Part shown: in pieces, positions 1 through 10,461 of the stretch | Position numbering within the stretch: position 1 is the first letter of the stretch | How the letters are laid out: every line of letters begins with the position of its first letter | NCBI GenBank assembly: GCA_002794735.1 | Contig: NBAZ01000010.1 | Coordinates: 1,116,001 to 1,180,000 of the forward strand | Length of the DNA stretch: 64,000 nt | Source: Pyrrhoderma lamaoense | Lineage: Eukaryota; Basidiomycota; Agaricomycetes; Hymenochaetales; Hymenochaetaceae | Reading direction: 5' to 3' | Notes under the pieces: model-generated | Database searches by the model: none | Told to the model about the DNA's origin: nothing | The model's input: the letters and a program-made list of their open reading frames with translations, nothing else | Program-made: the position numbers and the translations under genes

Positions 1-1380
1 TCCGCTATAGTGGCCCTTCATTTCCGATCTATTACATCAAACATGAAGCATCCTCTCTCTGCTCAAGCTATGGTGAAACATACTTTTTTTGTTCACTCTA
101 ATAAATTTCGGCTCTCCATTCAGATTTGTGGAAATCACGTTGGTGTACTTCTTGGTCGTTATAGTACATCTGATGGCGCGAATGACATACTATATATACT
201 TGATTGGACTACGGGAACATCAAAGGCGGTATGTGTTTTCTTGCTTATTGACCATCTTTGCATATAAAGGGGTTGAACTTCAAACACTTGAGCAAGTTGT
301 GAATGCTATTACAAACCTCTAGGCTTGCTAGAACCTCTCAGATTTTTCTATGCAAAGGACGTTTTCTGTTTTCTGCCACTCACTAGGCTGACAATTTATC
401 ATATCTAGTTAATGAACTCTGAGGATGCTGACGAGCTATGGGAATCATTCTGTTTTATAGCGTTGGATGCGATTCTTTTGCCGGATACTCTTAAAGGAAC
501 ACTGAACATTTTCTTCTTTAACGCTAGTCCAAACTCGATGGAGCATGTAGTTACTCTCGTCCTCCCTCAGACTAGACAACAACCCGGTCTCGCTTATGTT
601 CAGGTTTTCTCTGAACCCCCACCAACATTCAGCATGATTTCTTCTTCTCCATTGGTTGATACACCACCGTTTACAGCTGACCCTGAATCTACACTTGTTT
701 ACATCAGACTCGACTACTTTTTCCCTTCTGATGTCGGTTTCTGGGATGGTAACATCTTGCGGCAACTTATGATCGTTTCTCGCCAAGTTTTACTTACTGC
801 AGGAAGGAACTCTATCAAAACTGTACAGAATTGGTTAGAAACAGATCCACCAGCCTTTCTCAACGATATACTCAAGAAGCCAGTGACAAAACGTGTTCCA
901 CTTCATTCTGCAGAGAATGGATGGATTTACAATTCTCAGTGGGGTTTGGATGCATCGTGCTTCGATTTTCCATACTTTGCTCACGGGATGCGTACAGTCG
1001 ATTATCCTCAGGCTACGTTCACTGAGGAGTTACCCGGATTCAGGGCTGCTTACGTTTATGACTTCAATATGTTTAATGAACGACGTGGAATCACTTTCTA
1101 CGAAGAAAATGTCAGACCCATACCCGATGTCCCTGACTCTGAATGGAATGAAGACAGCGAATGGGATTGGGATGATGACACTGGGAACATGAGATGGCCC
1201 GTTGAAGAAAGCCGGATCTTTGATAAAGCACAGATTGTAGACTTGCCTGAACTCTTCGTAAAACCCTTCGTCGCCGCCTTGCCTTATAGGTCCACACGTA
1301 CTGAGGAAATACTAGAATGGGATTTTGCTATGATTGATGGAGAAAGGATCATCGGAGTTGATGTAAAGTACCTTTTTTGA
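1..1380 (+). CDS. F-box-associated propeller-like protein, C-terminal part (5' end cut by window)
   Basis: The last exon runs from about 409 (after a TAG acceptor) to a TGA at 1380. An upstream coding stretch from the window edge to about 228 ends at a GTATGT donor. Its residues ICGNHVGVLLGRY and YILDWTTGTSK look like one blade of the degenerate propeller found in Agaricomycete F-box proteins. The big exon continues in that style (FCFIALDAILLPDTLKGTL, then VTLVLPQTRQQPG). These proteins are normally SCF substrate adaptors; the N-terminal F-box would lie left of the window. Whether a small exon sits between 229 and 408 is unclear, so the intron there may be one of 180 nt or two. The C-terminus is rich in acidic and tryptophan residues (EWNEDSEWDWDDD). 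The family call rests on general resemblance only; the coding status of the large exon is secure. Confidence 0.6.
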
Positions 1381-1662
1381 CATGACTTACATCGCAGCTT
1401 ACTCTTCAACAGCACCGGTCCAGAAGACTCACCGATCTTGATATTGTAGTGTTGTAAGACTATTCTATGGTGCCCCTCTTTTTTAATCCTTTTAGATTGT
1501 GTATTATAGAAATACCATCTTTTGTAATATATTGAGTACAAACAAAGATATAGTACATGTTATCATGGATTTCCGGTGTGTATTAAATTTAGTCTATTAG
1601 TGTCTAATTGAGCAACGCAAGGTGATATGTTTTGTATCGTCATATCATGTCTCTTTTACATG

Positions 1663-3089
1663 TCATTGCACAACATCAGAGGATTCAGTGCTAACTTCTA
1701 TTGCTGGCCCTGGCCCCGAAGATGAAGGTAACTCAAAGAATGGTATAGTACGTATACTCGCTGGAGCAGGTCCCGATGCATCTAACTTTCGCTTTCCCCG
1801 ATCAGTCTGCCCAGTCGCTTAGTTACTTTCATAGAAATGACCGTAGTGAAGACTCACAATCCCGGCCTCTGCAATGCCGCGTTCCAGACCCTCCAGCAGT
1901 GTGCATGCTTTGCAAAGTGAATTAGATGACATGTACCCACATCGCTGACATATTTCTGTGCAGAAAAAACGTAGTTTTCGTAGATGTTTTATACTTGAAG
2001 CGGAGCTAAACTCACGTTGTGCCTTTTGAACCTTCTTAACTTCCTCACGCAATTCAAATGCCTCGCCGGAATGGATAATGTCAATGATGGCGCTTGGCCT
2101 TGCGGCTTCAAGGTCTTTTAGGAATACACGAGCGTGTCCCCTGTAGGCGTCGGGAGAGTATATACACTCCGTAGAGAAGTAATCTAAGCGTTTAAAGTAC
2201 GCATACCTAGCCATAACGATATACTATCAGCGAGAAAGAGAATATAGTATGAGTTGGAGCATACATGACAATTTCTTTCTCATACGCATACTTGAAGGGT
2301 TTCGATCTTTTGATAGTATCTTCACCTTGTGTACAAATCATAGTACATCGTCCCAGACGTGCAATATCTCCACGCATGACTGTACAGAGAGATAGGCACA
2401 TTGAGCACAGATCGATAATGCAATGTGAATGCTTACCGTTCATCAAAACAGTTTCGGCTATATCATCTGCATTATGTCCTGTGACAATATGATCTACCTT
2501 GAGCATAGCTGCTCCGCGATCAAGAGCTTGTCTCCGAAATACACCACAAAAAGTACAATTATTTTTCTTCCCGATCTTCGATACAATCCGATCCATAGTC
2601 CAGCCATAGAGTTCGTCATATGATAATATTTTTAGGGGCATTGAGTATTGCTGTTGATTCCGTTTCACTGTCTTTGTAAAATATGAAATTCGCATCGGTG
2701 AATATACATGGTAGTACTTACCTCAAGTGAATCATCTCTGTAACCAGTTATTCCTTCGTCGATTGACAGCAAAAATAACTCTAGTCCATAATTATATCTC
2801 TCGTTCAGAGTTTTCATAACATAGGCGAGAACAGTAGAGTCTAAACTATGCATTCGATGTTTAGTAATCCTCCATGCTAGGTAGAAATGCTGTATGAACC
2901 ACCTTTTCCACCTGATGCGCCAATAGCAACTCTATCCCCCCATTTAAAAAGGTTTGCTTCGGTAATCGTGTTGTGGACTTCAGTTTCAAAAACATAAAAG
3001 AAGCACTCTTTGCATATTTGTTGTCCAGTTTTGGGGCGTTTTAAAATTGCTCTTGACTTTTGGCAGAGTGCACAAGTTTTGGGTGCCAT
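1663..3089 (-). CDS. NCS6: Cytoplasmic tRNA 2-thiolation protein 1 (Ncs6/Ctu1), seven exons
   Basis: This is the catalytic subunit of the Ncs6-Ncs2 complex, which thiolates the wobble uridine (s2U34) of tRNA-Lys, -Glu and -Gln in the cytosol using sulfur delivered by Urm1. Exons: 2903-3089, 2722-2840, 2437-2671, 2265-2379, 2016-2206, 1858-1955, 1663-1806; the CDS is 1089 nt (362 aa), in frame throughout. Visible motifs are an N-terminal CxxC pair, the PP-loop SGGKDS (split by intron 1), CTFCG, GHNADD, and a C-terminal CQRCGY/CKAC zinc motif. I chose the MAPK start at 3089 because it matches the family; an in-frame ATG lies 12 nt upstream. An apparent stop at 1819 is avoided by a GTGAGT donor at 1857. 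The seventh exon adds a tail with RTIPFFELP that I associate with basidiomycete Ncs6. It is divergent from the SH3 gene. Confidence 0.95.
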
Positions 3090-3312
3090 TGAACAGCCCA
3101 CGGTTTTTTTAATGCCTTGTTGGTCTTTATTGCTTGCTCTTCAACAATGTAGAGTAATCAAGGCCAAGGGATCAAGGCAGATTGAGTAGATACACCGGTG
3201 TATGTAGCCGAGACAAAGCCGCCCGCGGGGTTCAACTCTATTTGGTCGTGATTTATTATTATTGTGATGATGCTAATTCACAAGCTTTTTGGTTCACACG
3301 TCAACGGCGACA
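3090..3312. promoter_or_regulatory. Bidirectional promoter between NCS6 and the SH3-domain gene
   Basis: The 223 bp between the two divergent start codons (3089 on the minus strand, 3313 on the plus strand) must hold both promoters. I see no clear TATA box. This is inferred from gene layout only. Confidence 0.5.
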
Positions 3313-4551
3313 ATGGTCTTCACGAATCTCGGGGAAACTGAAAAGCAAGCCTTTTTCGAGCTGCTTGATGAGTATGTCAAAGTTCTAAGGAACAGATACG
3401 AAACTTAATCCTTCAACTGGGTGTCAGGTATTTCGCTTCTCGTCCAGAGTTGCTAGGTCGACTTGGCCAGACATCATCTAGCGATGGTAGTATAACAAAT
3501 TCTCGTGCTGCAGCATCTGCAGTCCATAGTGCTCTTGCGTCAAACCCAGAAGCAACCGCGAATTTGATTTCTTCTGGCTTGAGACATGGTTCTCAAAACA
3601 GCAGTGTCAAGAATAGTCCATTTGCTAGTGCTGTGCGACAACTGAACATTGTCCACATAATACCTATTCTCAATCATAATTTATTTTCTAGGCATCTGAT
3701 CCATCTGTCGCTAACTCAATAGGTCGCGTTGCGGCTGCATCACTTGCCTTTGGACAACGGAACACTCCACTAGCACCAGCGCCGAGAAATTCTCCTCCCC
3801 CTCCACCTACCGCACGAAGTACTCCTCCACCTCCGCCTGCCTCTCGAATTACTCCCCGGCACTACCTAGACGGACTTCTTCGACGCTCACAGCTCAAGAC
3901 GAAGAAGCAGCAGCCCCTGCACCTCCAAAACGATCACCCTCATTTCAAAAGACGAGCAGTTCGGAAGGGCTTGTCCAAAATCGTGTACGTGATTTACATG
4001 AAGTTTATCATCCATTGCTTCTCATGGATACATAAAGTCATTTGGTAATGTCGATACCACATCTGTATCGAGAGCATTCGTATCTATAAAGAATAGTAAC
4101 AAGTCGGCACCCTCAATAGCTCCTCCACTCCCTCCAGCTTTCCCCAAACGACAGAATAACTTCGCACCACCACCCGCTAGACGTGTCGCCTCAGATAATG
4201 CATCGACTCCCCCTACGCGTTCTCGTAGTCCGGACCCTGAGCCGGAACCCGAACCTGAACCCGAACCTGAAGAAGAATGGGCAGAGGCCCTATATGACTA
4301 TAACAGTGGTGTGAGTACTCCAAATGAGCTATTACCAGAACATGAGGTAGTAATATACATACATAGGAGGGTGGAGACCTTGTCCTTCAGGAGAGACAAC
4401 GTTTACGAATTGTGTCTCGGGACTCTGAAGATTGGTTAGTAAATTCTATTTATCATTTATCATACAACTTGATCTAATTTCTTCTAGGTGGACGGGTGAG
4501 CTAAATGGAAAGCAGGGTCTATTCCCAGCATCATATGTGAGAGTTATATGA
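3313..4551 (+). CDS. SH3-domain protein of the Lsb1/Pin3/Csh3 type
   Basis: Exons: 3313-3371, 3428-3632, 3692-3985, 4038-4310, 4367-4434, 4488-4551; 963 nt, 320 aa, all splice phases consistent. The N-terminus is helical with EYFASRPELLG. A proline-rich middle follows (two PPPPP runs), then an acidic PEPEPEPE linker and one C-terminal SH3 domain. The SH3 shows ALYDY, an acidic RT loop (GGDL), DWWTGELNGKQGLFPASYV and ends three residues later. Such proteins bind WASP/Las17 and act in cortical actin and endocytosis; that role is inferred from family membership. The stretch 3857-3961 reads as a much more typical linker (PKRSPSFQKTSS) in the +1 frame, suggesting a missing C at 3854-3857 compensated by an extra T near 3961. 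Confidence 0.85.
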
Positions 4552-5121
4552 CACAAAGCGAGAAATGCGATAAAATCACCACATAGTACGTCGCCATTGG
4601 TGAATAAATCTGACCTCAGTAAAAGGATGATTGTATGAAAAACCTGGAAAAGTAACGCTGGGATCGTTCCCAGCACTGTCAGTCTCACAGCGCGAGATAA
4701 ATTTCATAATTGAACAAGGCAAACGCGGTACTGAGACAACTTAAGTGTTCAAGACGTAATCCACTATTCACCATTTCCCTCTCGTTTGCAAGGATGGCTG
4801 TCATATAAATCACATACGACGCAATCGTAGAAATCAGTGCTGGGTATCAAAGTCATTTGAACAAGCTATCTGCTTCTAATCCTTTAGTGTATATGCTTAC
4901 TTATTGATTTATTTGGATGGAAGAGGCCGTATCAATCATTTATATAAGTTTGCATGATAGCCTGGGTGTATCTGATGCCAGGATACTCACAGCACGATAA
5001 TATGTGAAATAGATACTATATTATCTCAATCTTATATTTCCCTGTTTATATGTACAGCTTCATCAAAATTTACAACAGTGATACCACTACTTATTGTATA
5101 TAGGATACTCAATGGCCAGCT
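4552..5121. other. Intergenic spacer between convergent genes
   Basis: The spacer holds the 3' flank of the SH3 gene (+) and of family gene A (-). From about 4900 it is part of tandem repeat unit A. I see no other gene. Confidence 0.5.
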
Positions 5122-6831
5122 TTATGCCCGTCTTTGGGGAGGTGGATTGTTCTCTCTCCGTGGTCTGATGGGTGGGAAGTAACTTGACTGAGGCACTCCG
5201 GTTGTGTTGGGCGGAGGGAGAGATTGTGCTCTTCGAAATTGTTCCAGTGCCGCTGGATCTGCCCGAACGCCGCTGTTTGGATCCCTTGTCAACGCTACAA
5301 ACTTCCCTTTGATTGTTTTAGTGACATCCTGGACTCTTGTTCCTCGTTCATAGATGAGGTCTGCACATCTCGAAGCATGGAGCAAGTTGCCTAATTAGAG
5401 AACATACTGTGAGATACAATTCATCCGTAAAATATAGTAAACCCTTACATCTATATAGAACTGGATCCCTGAGATCTCTTATTGGCTTTAGTGATATTAT
5501 TTCTATTGTCACACCCCCGATTATAGTGCTGTTTAAATCTATTGAAAGATAGTATCTGAGTAAAGTTAGATTTCAGAGTAATATCAACTGATACTACTCA
5601 CAGTCTTCAAGTCCCTTTATAGCTGCGTTACCAGTATCACAGTTGACATCTATGTTAGTTCCAAAACCTTAATGACTGATAGATCTTTGTAACATACAGT
5701 CGAGTGGAAAAGCCTTCGCAGGGTCCACAATATGCGTTGTAGCTATTTTTCCATCTATGCTCCTCCCTTCGACTACAAATTATGTGAGTTGCAATTAGTG
5801 CTTGTCTAGTAAGACAGTTTAAAAAACTTTCTCTCACCAAGAGGAATATGAACAGGTTTGGGTGGCGATCGATTCCCCTGTGTAGCAACATTTTGATGAT
5901 TTGGTGTTTGCATCTTATCATGAATTTCTAATACCAGAGGTTGTTGGTTACAAGCCTTAAATAACCACCCACCTTTTTAATACACGCCGGCCAAATTCTA
6001 TGTTGCAACCTAAAACGGCGTATATTGATAGCAAAGAGCAAAATCATCTAATCCAGGAGACCTCAAAGTGCATAATGCCATATTATCGAAATGCAATAAT
6101 CAAGAACCGACCTAGTCCCAGCCAAATTATGCACAAAATTAGATATCTCATAATGCATTATTTATTTTGTGAATATGCATAATCATTTTGTAGATTAAAG
6201 TGATTTAGACAAGATATTTTTTTTGCCATAGTAACATAACATTCTTTCAAATATTAGTGAAGCAAAAATTGTTAATTGCTTGCAACTGGTAGGCTTATAT
6301 CAAAAACTCAGTAAAGTAAAAAAAACTCCTAAGAAATCCTAATGAAATTAGCATCGTCACAAATTTGTAATATTAGTATGCTTCAACGCTTAGTAACGGC
6401 CCTAGAACGTTTATCTGCACCTTGGTATCAAATTAATAGTTCCTTTCTCGTTAAAAATTGCAGCGCTCATAAGTCCTCCTTGTACTTTGTCCTAAACCCA
6501 TTCGAAACGATTTCCTTCTCATGAGTCAAAATAAATAGCAAAGACATTGTCGATGTCATAATTCATCGATAATGAAGGAAGGCGTTCGTTTTCCTTTGCA
6601 ATTCGCATTGCATTCATAAAGACATCCTTGTCGGGGCCCAATTATCCAGGTCTCATGATCCTGTAATAGGAGCTTTACTAGTCAACTGCGAAAGTCCTTG
6701 TGAGCTTTAATGGACGTTTTTCTTCACTCTATCGTATTATGCATGTATACCCTTCTGTACCTACCTTTCTCAGCATTTTTATGCATAACCTTCAGAAAAT
6801 ATTCAGCCACGATTTAAATACATGATCCTGC
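4900..6831. repeat. Tandem duplication unit A (about 1.9 kb)
   Basis: This segment recurs as the adjacent unit at about 6842-8590. Matching landmarks are the upstream stretch with CGTATCAATCATTTAT versus CATGTCAATCATTTTT, the whole five-exon gene, the CGCTTAGTAACGGCCCTAG block (6390 and 8160) and the CATGATCCTGTAATAGGAGC block (6650 and 8404). Both copies end near an ACATGATCCTG motif. No terminal inverted repeats or transposase are visible, so segmental tandem duplication fits better than a mobile element. Boundaries are approximate. Confidence 0.8.
5122..5913 (-). CDS. Unrecognised protein, family member A (five exons)
   Basis: Exons: 5838-5913, 5698-5772, 5602-5649, 5449-5538, 5122-5390; 558 nt, 185 aa. 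The start is MQTPNHQNV, shared with copy B. All four introns are phase 1, so the three internal exons (75, 48 and 90 nt) are symmetric. The N-terminus is short and proline-containing and ends at HIPL just before intron 1. Exons 2-4 look beta-rich (VDPAKAFPLD; TIIGGVTIEI). The last exon has ERGTRVQDVTK, TRDPNSGV and a tail ending PPPQRRA. There is no signal peptide, membrane segment or known motif. Intact frames and splice sites in two diverged copies argue that it is a real expressed gene. I do not recognise its function. Copies C and D at 31.5 and 34.0 kb share the architecture. Confidence 0.75.
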
Positions 6832-7044
6832 ACTTTGCATAGGCCATGTCAATCATTTTTATAACTTTGCATGACAGTCCGGGTGTATCTGATGCCAGGA
6901 TACTCAAATCTGCAGCACGATAATATGCGAAATATATACTTTATTATCTCAATTTTATATTTCTCTGTTTATATGTACAGCTTCATCAAAATTTACAACA
7001 GTGATACCACTACTTATTGTATATAGGATACTCAATGGCCAGCT
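5914..7044. other. Intergenic part of duplication unit A and start of unit B
   Basis: The spacer contains the promoter side of gene A and about 900 bp of A+T-rich DNA. Blocks within it (6377-6430, 6534-6560, 6650-6790) recur in the unit B spacer. I see no supported coding region. The plus-strand frames at 6000-6182 and 6342-6524 are not conserved between copies. Confidence 0.5.
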
Positions 7045-8590
7045 TTATGCCCGTCTTTGGGGAGGTGGATTGTTCTCTCTCCGTGGTCTGATGGGTGGGA
7101 AGTAACTTGACTGAGGCACTCCGGTTGTGTTGGGCGTAGGGAGAGATAGTGCTCTTCGATAATTTTGCAGCGACGCTGGATTTGCCTGAACGCCGCTGTT
7201 TGGATCCCTTGTATAAGCTGCAACCTTCCCGTTGATTGCTTTAGTGACATCGGTGATTCTTGTTCCTCGTTCACAGATGACGTCTGCACGTTTCGAAGCA
7301 CCGAGCAAGTTGCCTAATTAGAGACCATACTGTGAGATACACTATGTCGAAAAAAATAGCAAACCCTTACATCTATATAGAACTGGATCCCTGAGATTGT
7401 TGAATGGCTTTAGTCTTCTTATCTCTATTGTCACACCCCCCATTATAGTGTTGTTTAAATCTATTGAAGAGTATCATCTAAGTAAAACTAGATTACAACA
7501 TAAGATTGATTGCAACTCACGGCTTTCAAGTCCCTTTATAGCTGTGACACCAAAATCGGAATTGACTTTCAATATCAGTTTACGGTTGATGAATCTTTGA
7601 ACTTACTGTCGAGTGGAAAAGCCTTCGCAGGGTCCACATTATGCGTTGTAACTATTGTTCCATCTACTCTTGCGCTCCCTTCGGCTACAAATTATGTGAG
7701 TTGCTATTAGTACTTGGCTAGTAAGACAGTTTTAAAAACCTTCTCTCACCAAGAGGAATATGAACAGGTTTGGGTGGCGATCGATTCGATTCCAAGCTAC
7801 CCTGTGCAGCAACATTTCGATGATGTGGTGTTTGCATCTTACAGTGAGCTTCTGATACTAGAGGTTGGTATTTACATGTCTCGACCCCCTACCCTTTTTA
7901 TACACGCTGGCCAAGTTTTACGTTGCAATTACTAACGACATATCAAGATAGCAAAGAACAAAAGCATCCACTTCAAGGATGAATAAAATTACGATTCTTT
8001 TCCTGATCAGGTGTTTGAATAGGATTTTTCTTCAGTTACATATGTTCCAGGCTGTTACATGCAGAGCAATGCTGTAAAGTAGGCTAATCAGTATTTAGTA
8101 TTTGTGTTCAATGTTGAAGGTTTTGAAGCTATAAATTTGCAATAATGGTATGTCTCAACGCTTAGTAACGGCCCTAGAACGTTTATTTGCACCTTGGTAC
8201 TAACATATTATCTTCTTTCCAGTAAACAATCATTGTGCTCATATGTCCGACTCGCATTTTGCCCTTAATCCAATGTAGAGCGGTATCACTTTGTATGGCC
8301 GACATACATAGCAAAGACATTGTCGATGTCATACTTTATTGATTAACAATTCAGGAGGAAGGTTATGACTTTTTCTTTCAATATGCATTGCATTCATAGA
8401 TACATGATCCTGTAATAGGAGCTTGACTAGTTAACGGCGAAAGTTCTTGCGAGCTCTGATGGACATTTCTCTCCTCTTTATCGTATTATTAATGTATACC
8501 CTTCAGTACCTACCTTTCTCAGCATTTTGCTGCTTAACCTTTGGAAAGAAACTAGTCACGATCTAATTACATGATCCTGTATTTGGGGTA
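6842..8590. repeat. Tandem duplication unit B (about 1.75 kb)
   Basis: This is the second copy of the unit at 4900-6831, in direct orientation. Identity is uneven: roughly 170 bp covering the gene 3' end and its flank is essentially identical to unit A, while upstream exons and spacers carry many substitutions and small indels. Confidence 0.8.
7045..7837 (-). CDS. Unrecognised protein, family member B (five exons)
   Basis: Exons: 7750-7837, 7607-7684, 7521-7565, 7371-7460, 7045-7313; 570 nt, 189 aa, with no frame break. Exon order, intron positions and all-phase-1 splicing match copy A; exons 4 and 5 have equal length in both. The start is MQTPHHRNV. Exon 1 is 12 nt longer than in A, exon 2 is 3 nt longer and exon 3 is 3 nt shorter. 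The protein keeps KPVHIPL, VDPAKAFPLD, GGVTIEI, DPVLYR and the ERGTR..DVTK block. The last 34 or so residues (NTTGVPQSSYFPP onward) are identical to A although the rest differs. A TATAAAAAG box on the minus strand lies about 60 bp upstream of the ATG. Function unknown. Confidence 0.75.
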
Positions 8591-8906
8591 GACAGTGCAC
8601 TTTTACACACGGGTATATAAAAGACGGGAGTAGTGTATGGTTCGGTCTGAATGGGATAGCAAACTTCTTCTACTCTTCGGTCACCAAATTACATGGTTCC
8701 GACGCATGAACGGGAACTAGTCAAATTCGAAACCAAGTTTTGAGAATCAGTTGAATCAGTTAAGATTATCTATATGAATAGATTGTCTTAGTATCTATGT
8801 TTTTAACAATGATTTTCTTAGCAGTATAAAATATACATAGGTACATTTACTTGTGACTAAGTTTTGACATAGCTCACTCATACTGAAGTCTTGGAAGTCT
8901 AGCGTC
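7838..8906. other. Intergenic spacer, remainder of duplication unit B
   Basis: The spacer holds the promoter of gene B and repeat blocks matching unit A up to about 8590, then unique DNA before the 3' end of the PIG-F gene. A TATATAAAAG motif sits at about 8613 on the plus strand with no gene I can support downstream of it. Confidence 0.5.
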
Positions 8907-10025
8907 TCAATTCGCTCTCTTTTTACCTGATTTTTTCTTGATTGAAGATGAGGAAGTAGCTTCGGCCGTCGCCTTCTCCGCTATGGCGGCTTTATCTATA
9001 TCAGAAAGGAAAAGGACTGAATCGTAAGCTAACGAGGACCACCATCCTACAAAGTAGCCAACAAGTGCACCATATGCCGGTGTCAATGGCCATGCCTTTC
9101 AAAGCTGGTGAGATCTGTATAATATGATCGAGAACATTTCTAGCTTACCTGCCAGGGTCTGTCCCAGTCGAGTGCTATGGGGAAAACACCGATCCAGGAG
9201 CCGAAAAGTGCGCATACAGAAGGAAAGACTATGAGACGTTCATACGGCATTCTTGGGCTTTCAGAGGGTATACTTAGCGATTATTCATTATCTTATAGGT
9301 GGACGAGATACGTACGAGAGCTCAGCAAAAAGACGTTGCCACTGAACACGATGTGTCAGAGCTGAAGGTTCTGAAGATCGAAGATCCGGTGACCCAATAA
9401 GTAGACACTAGGATATACTGACAAAATTGATAGCAACAATGCCAGAAAGTATGTTTTAAAAAAGTAGCTGTATAGATAAACAAGAGAATAATTATGATGC
9501 AATATTAAAATAAATTTGAACATCAAAACTTACTCCTTAAAGGGAGCACCAAATAAAATCAGGACTACATGAAAAAATATAGAAAATGCAAAAGTTGATC
9601 GAACGCCATCGTAGAGTGCCTATCCTGTTATCAGTCTAGAGACAAGCACGTCTATCTTAAAGACATACCTTTAACCTTTCTTTGCCACTTTCCATGGTCC
9701 TTTTAACGCGGGACTCTTCATCTTCACCGAAGAGTTGAAGCCTCGCAGATATAAATTCATGCTTTAAGCGAGAAGCCCAGGATATCTGTACTATAGCTGC
9801 ACCGATGCAAATCCATATTAGCGTAAGCTGAGGTTCTGCAGTTAGAGGACGAAGAAACTGATGTTGAGGTCTATCTCTGGAAGAAGCTTGGGGTGGAAGT
9901 TCAGACAGTAGGAACGAAGACCGAGGCAGGTATAGTGCAACAAAAGCCAGTAGAAGAGAGTGTACACCTAGTATTGAGCTAAAACGCGATATAGGGAAGT
10001 AGAAGGATTTATTTTCCGACTTCAT
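8907..10025 (-). CDS. GPI11: PIG-F/Gpi11, GPI-anchor biosynthesis membrane protein, five exons, one frame break
   Basis: PIG-F stabilises the ethanolamine-phosphate transferases (PIG-O/Gpi13 and PIG-G/Gpi7) in the ER membrane. Exons: 9669-10025, 9534-9619, 9316-9467, 9149-9257, 8907-9095. The N-terminal exon has two hydrophobic segments. Exon 2 gives FFHVVLILFGAPFKE, exon 3 YFLALLLSILSVYPSVYLLG, and exon 4 the family signature GSWIGVFPIALDWDRPWQ; the final exon adds a last membrane span and a KKKSGKKR tail. The CDS is 893 nt. In exon 3 the frame must shift by one base at the GGG run (plus 9393-9395) to reach the conserved THRVQWQRLFAELS. Adding one G gives 894 nt, 297 aa. Identification is strong; the break is probably a base-call error. 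Confidence 0.88.
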
Positions 10026-10461
10026 GGACGCGAATGGTCAACTCAAGCGACGTCACGTTGGCTTTATCCGCGTCTACTACCTACTTGACATGTATACTTA
10101 ATTAAGATAATACTCTAACAATCCTCTTCTCAAGGACTTCATAATTACATGACCTATATACTAGTATTAAACCTTACACCGAGTGAAACAATATTCATCT
10201 AACAAGCTGATGACCCATAAATTAATTATAATCTCCCCCAAGTTAATTGTATTTTGAGATTACAACCCCTAGCCTCGTATTCATGCCTATAAAGTAACTT
10301 CATGTCTGGCACCAAACAGAATATAGGACTTTCTACCCTTTGATGTTCATATCCAAGATGCTGAGGTGGTCGGTTACTCATTCTATGCATCTAAATTATC
10401 TGATGTCGATTACTTGGTAAACTTGACACTTCTTGTAGACCCATCGAATAGGGCATAACCT
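10026..10461. other. Intergenic spacer upstream of GPI11
   Basis: This is an A+T-rich 436 bp gap between the 3' end of the unknown acidic gene and the GPI11 start, both on the minus strand. I see no other feature. Confidence 0.5.

Noticed and set aside
1622..1822. A plus-strand 66-codon frame downstream of the F-box-like gene
   Set aside because: It is antisense to the last exon of NCS6, which explains the sequence better and continues the Ncs6 frame with consistent splice phases.
3857..3961. A simple one-base deletion pseudogenising the SH3 gene
   Set aside because: The annotated frame is open across the whole exon and joins the next exon in phase, so there is no net frameshift. Only a compensating pair of changes is possible.
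4900..8590. Transposable element as explanation for the direct repeats
   Set aside because: No transposase, reverse transcriptase, terminal inverted repeats or obvious target-site duplications. The repeated content is a five-exon gene with its flanks, fitting segmental tandem duplication.
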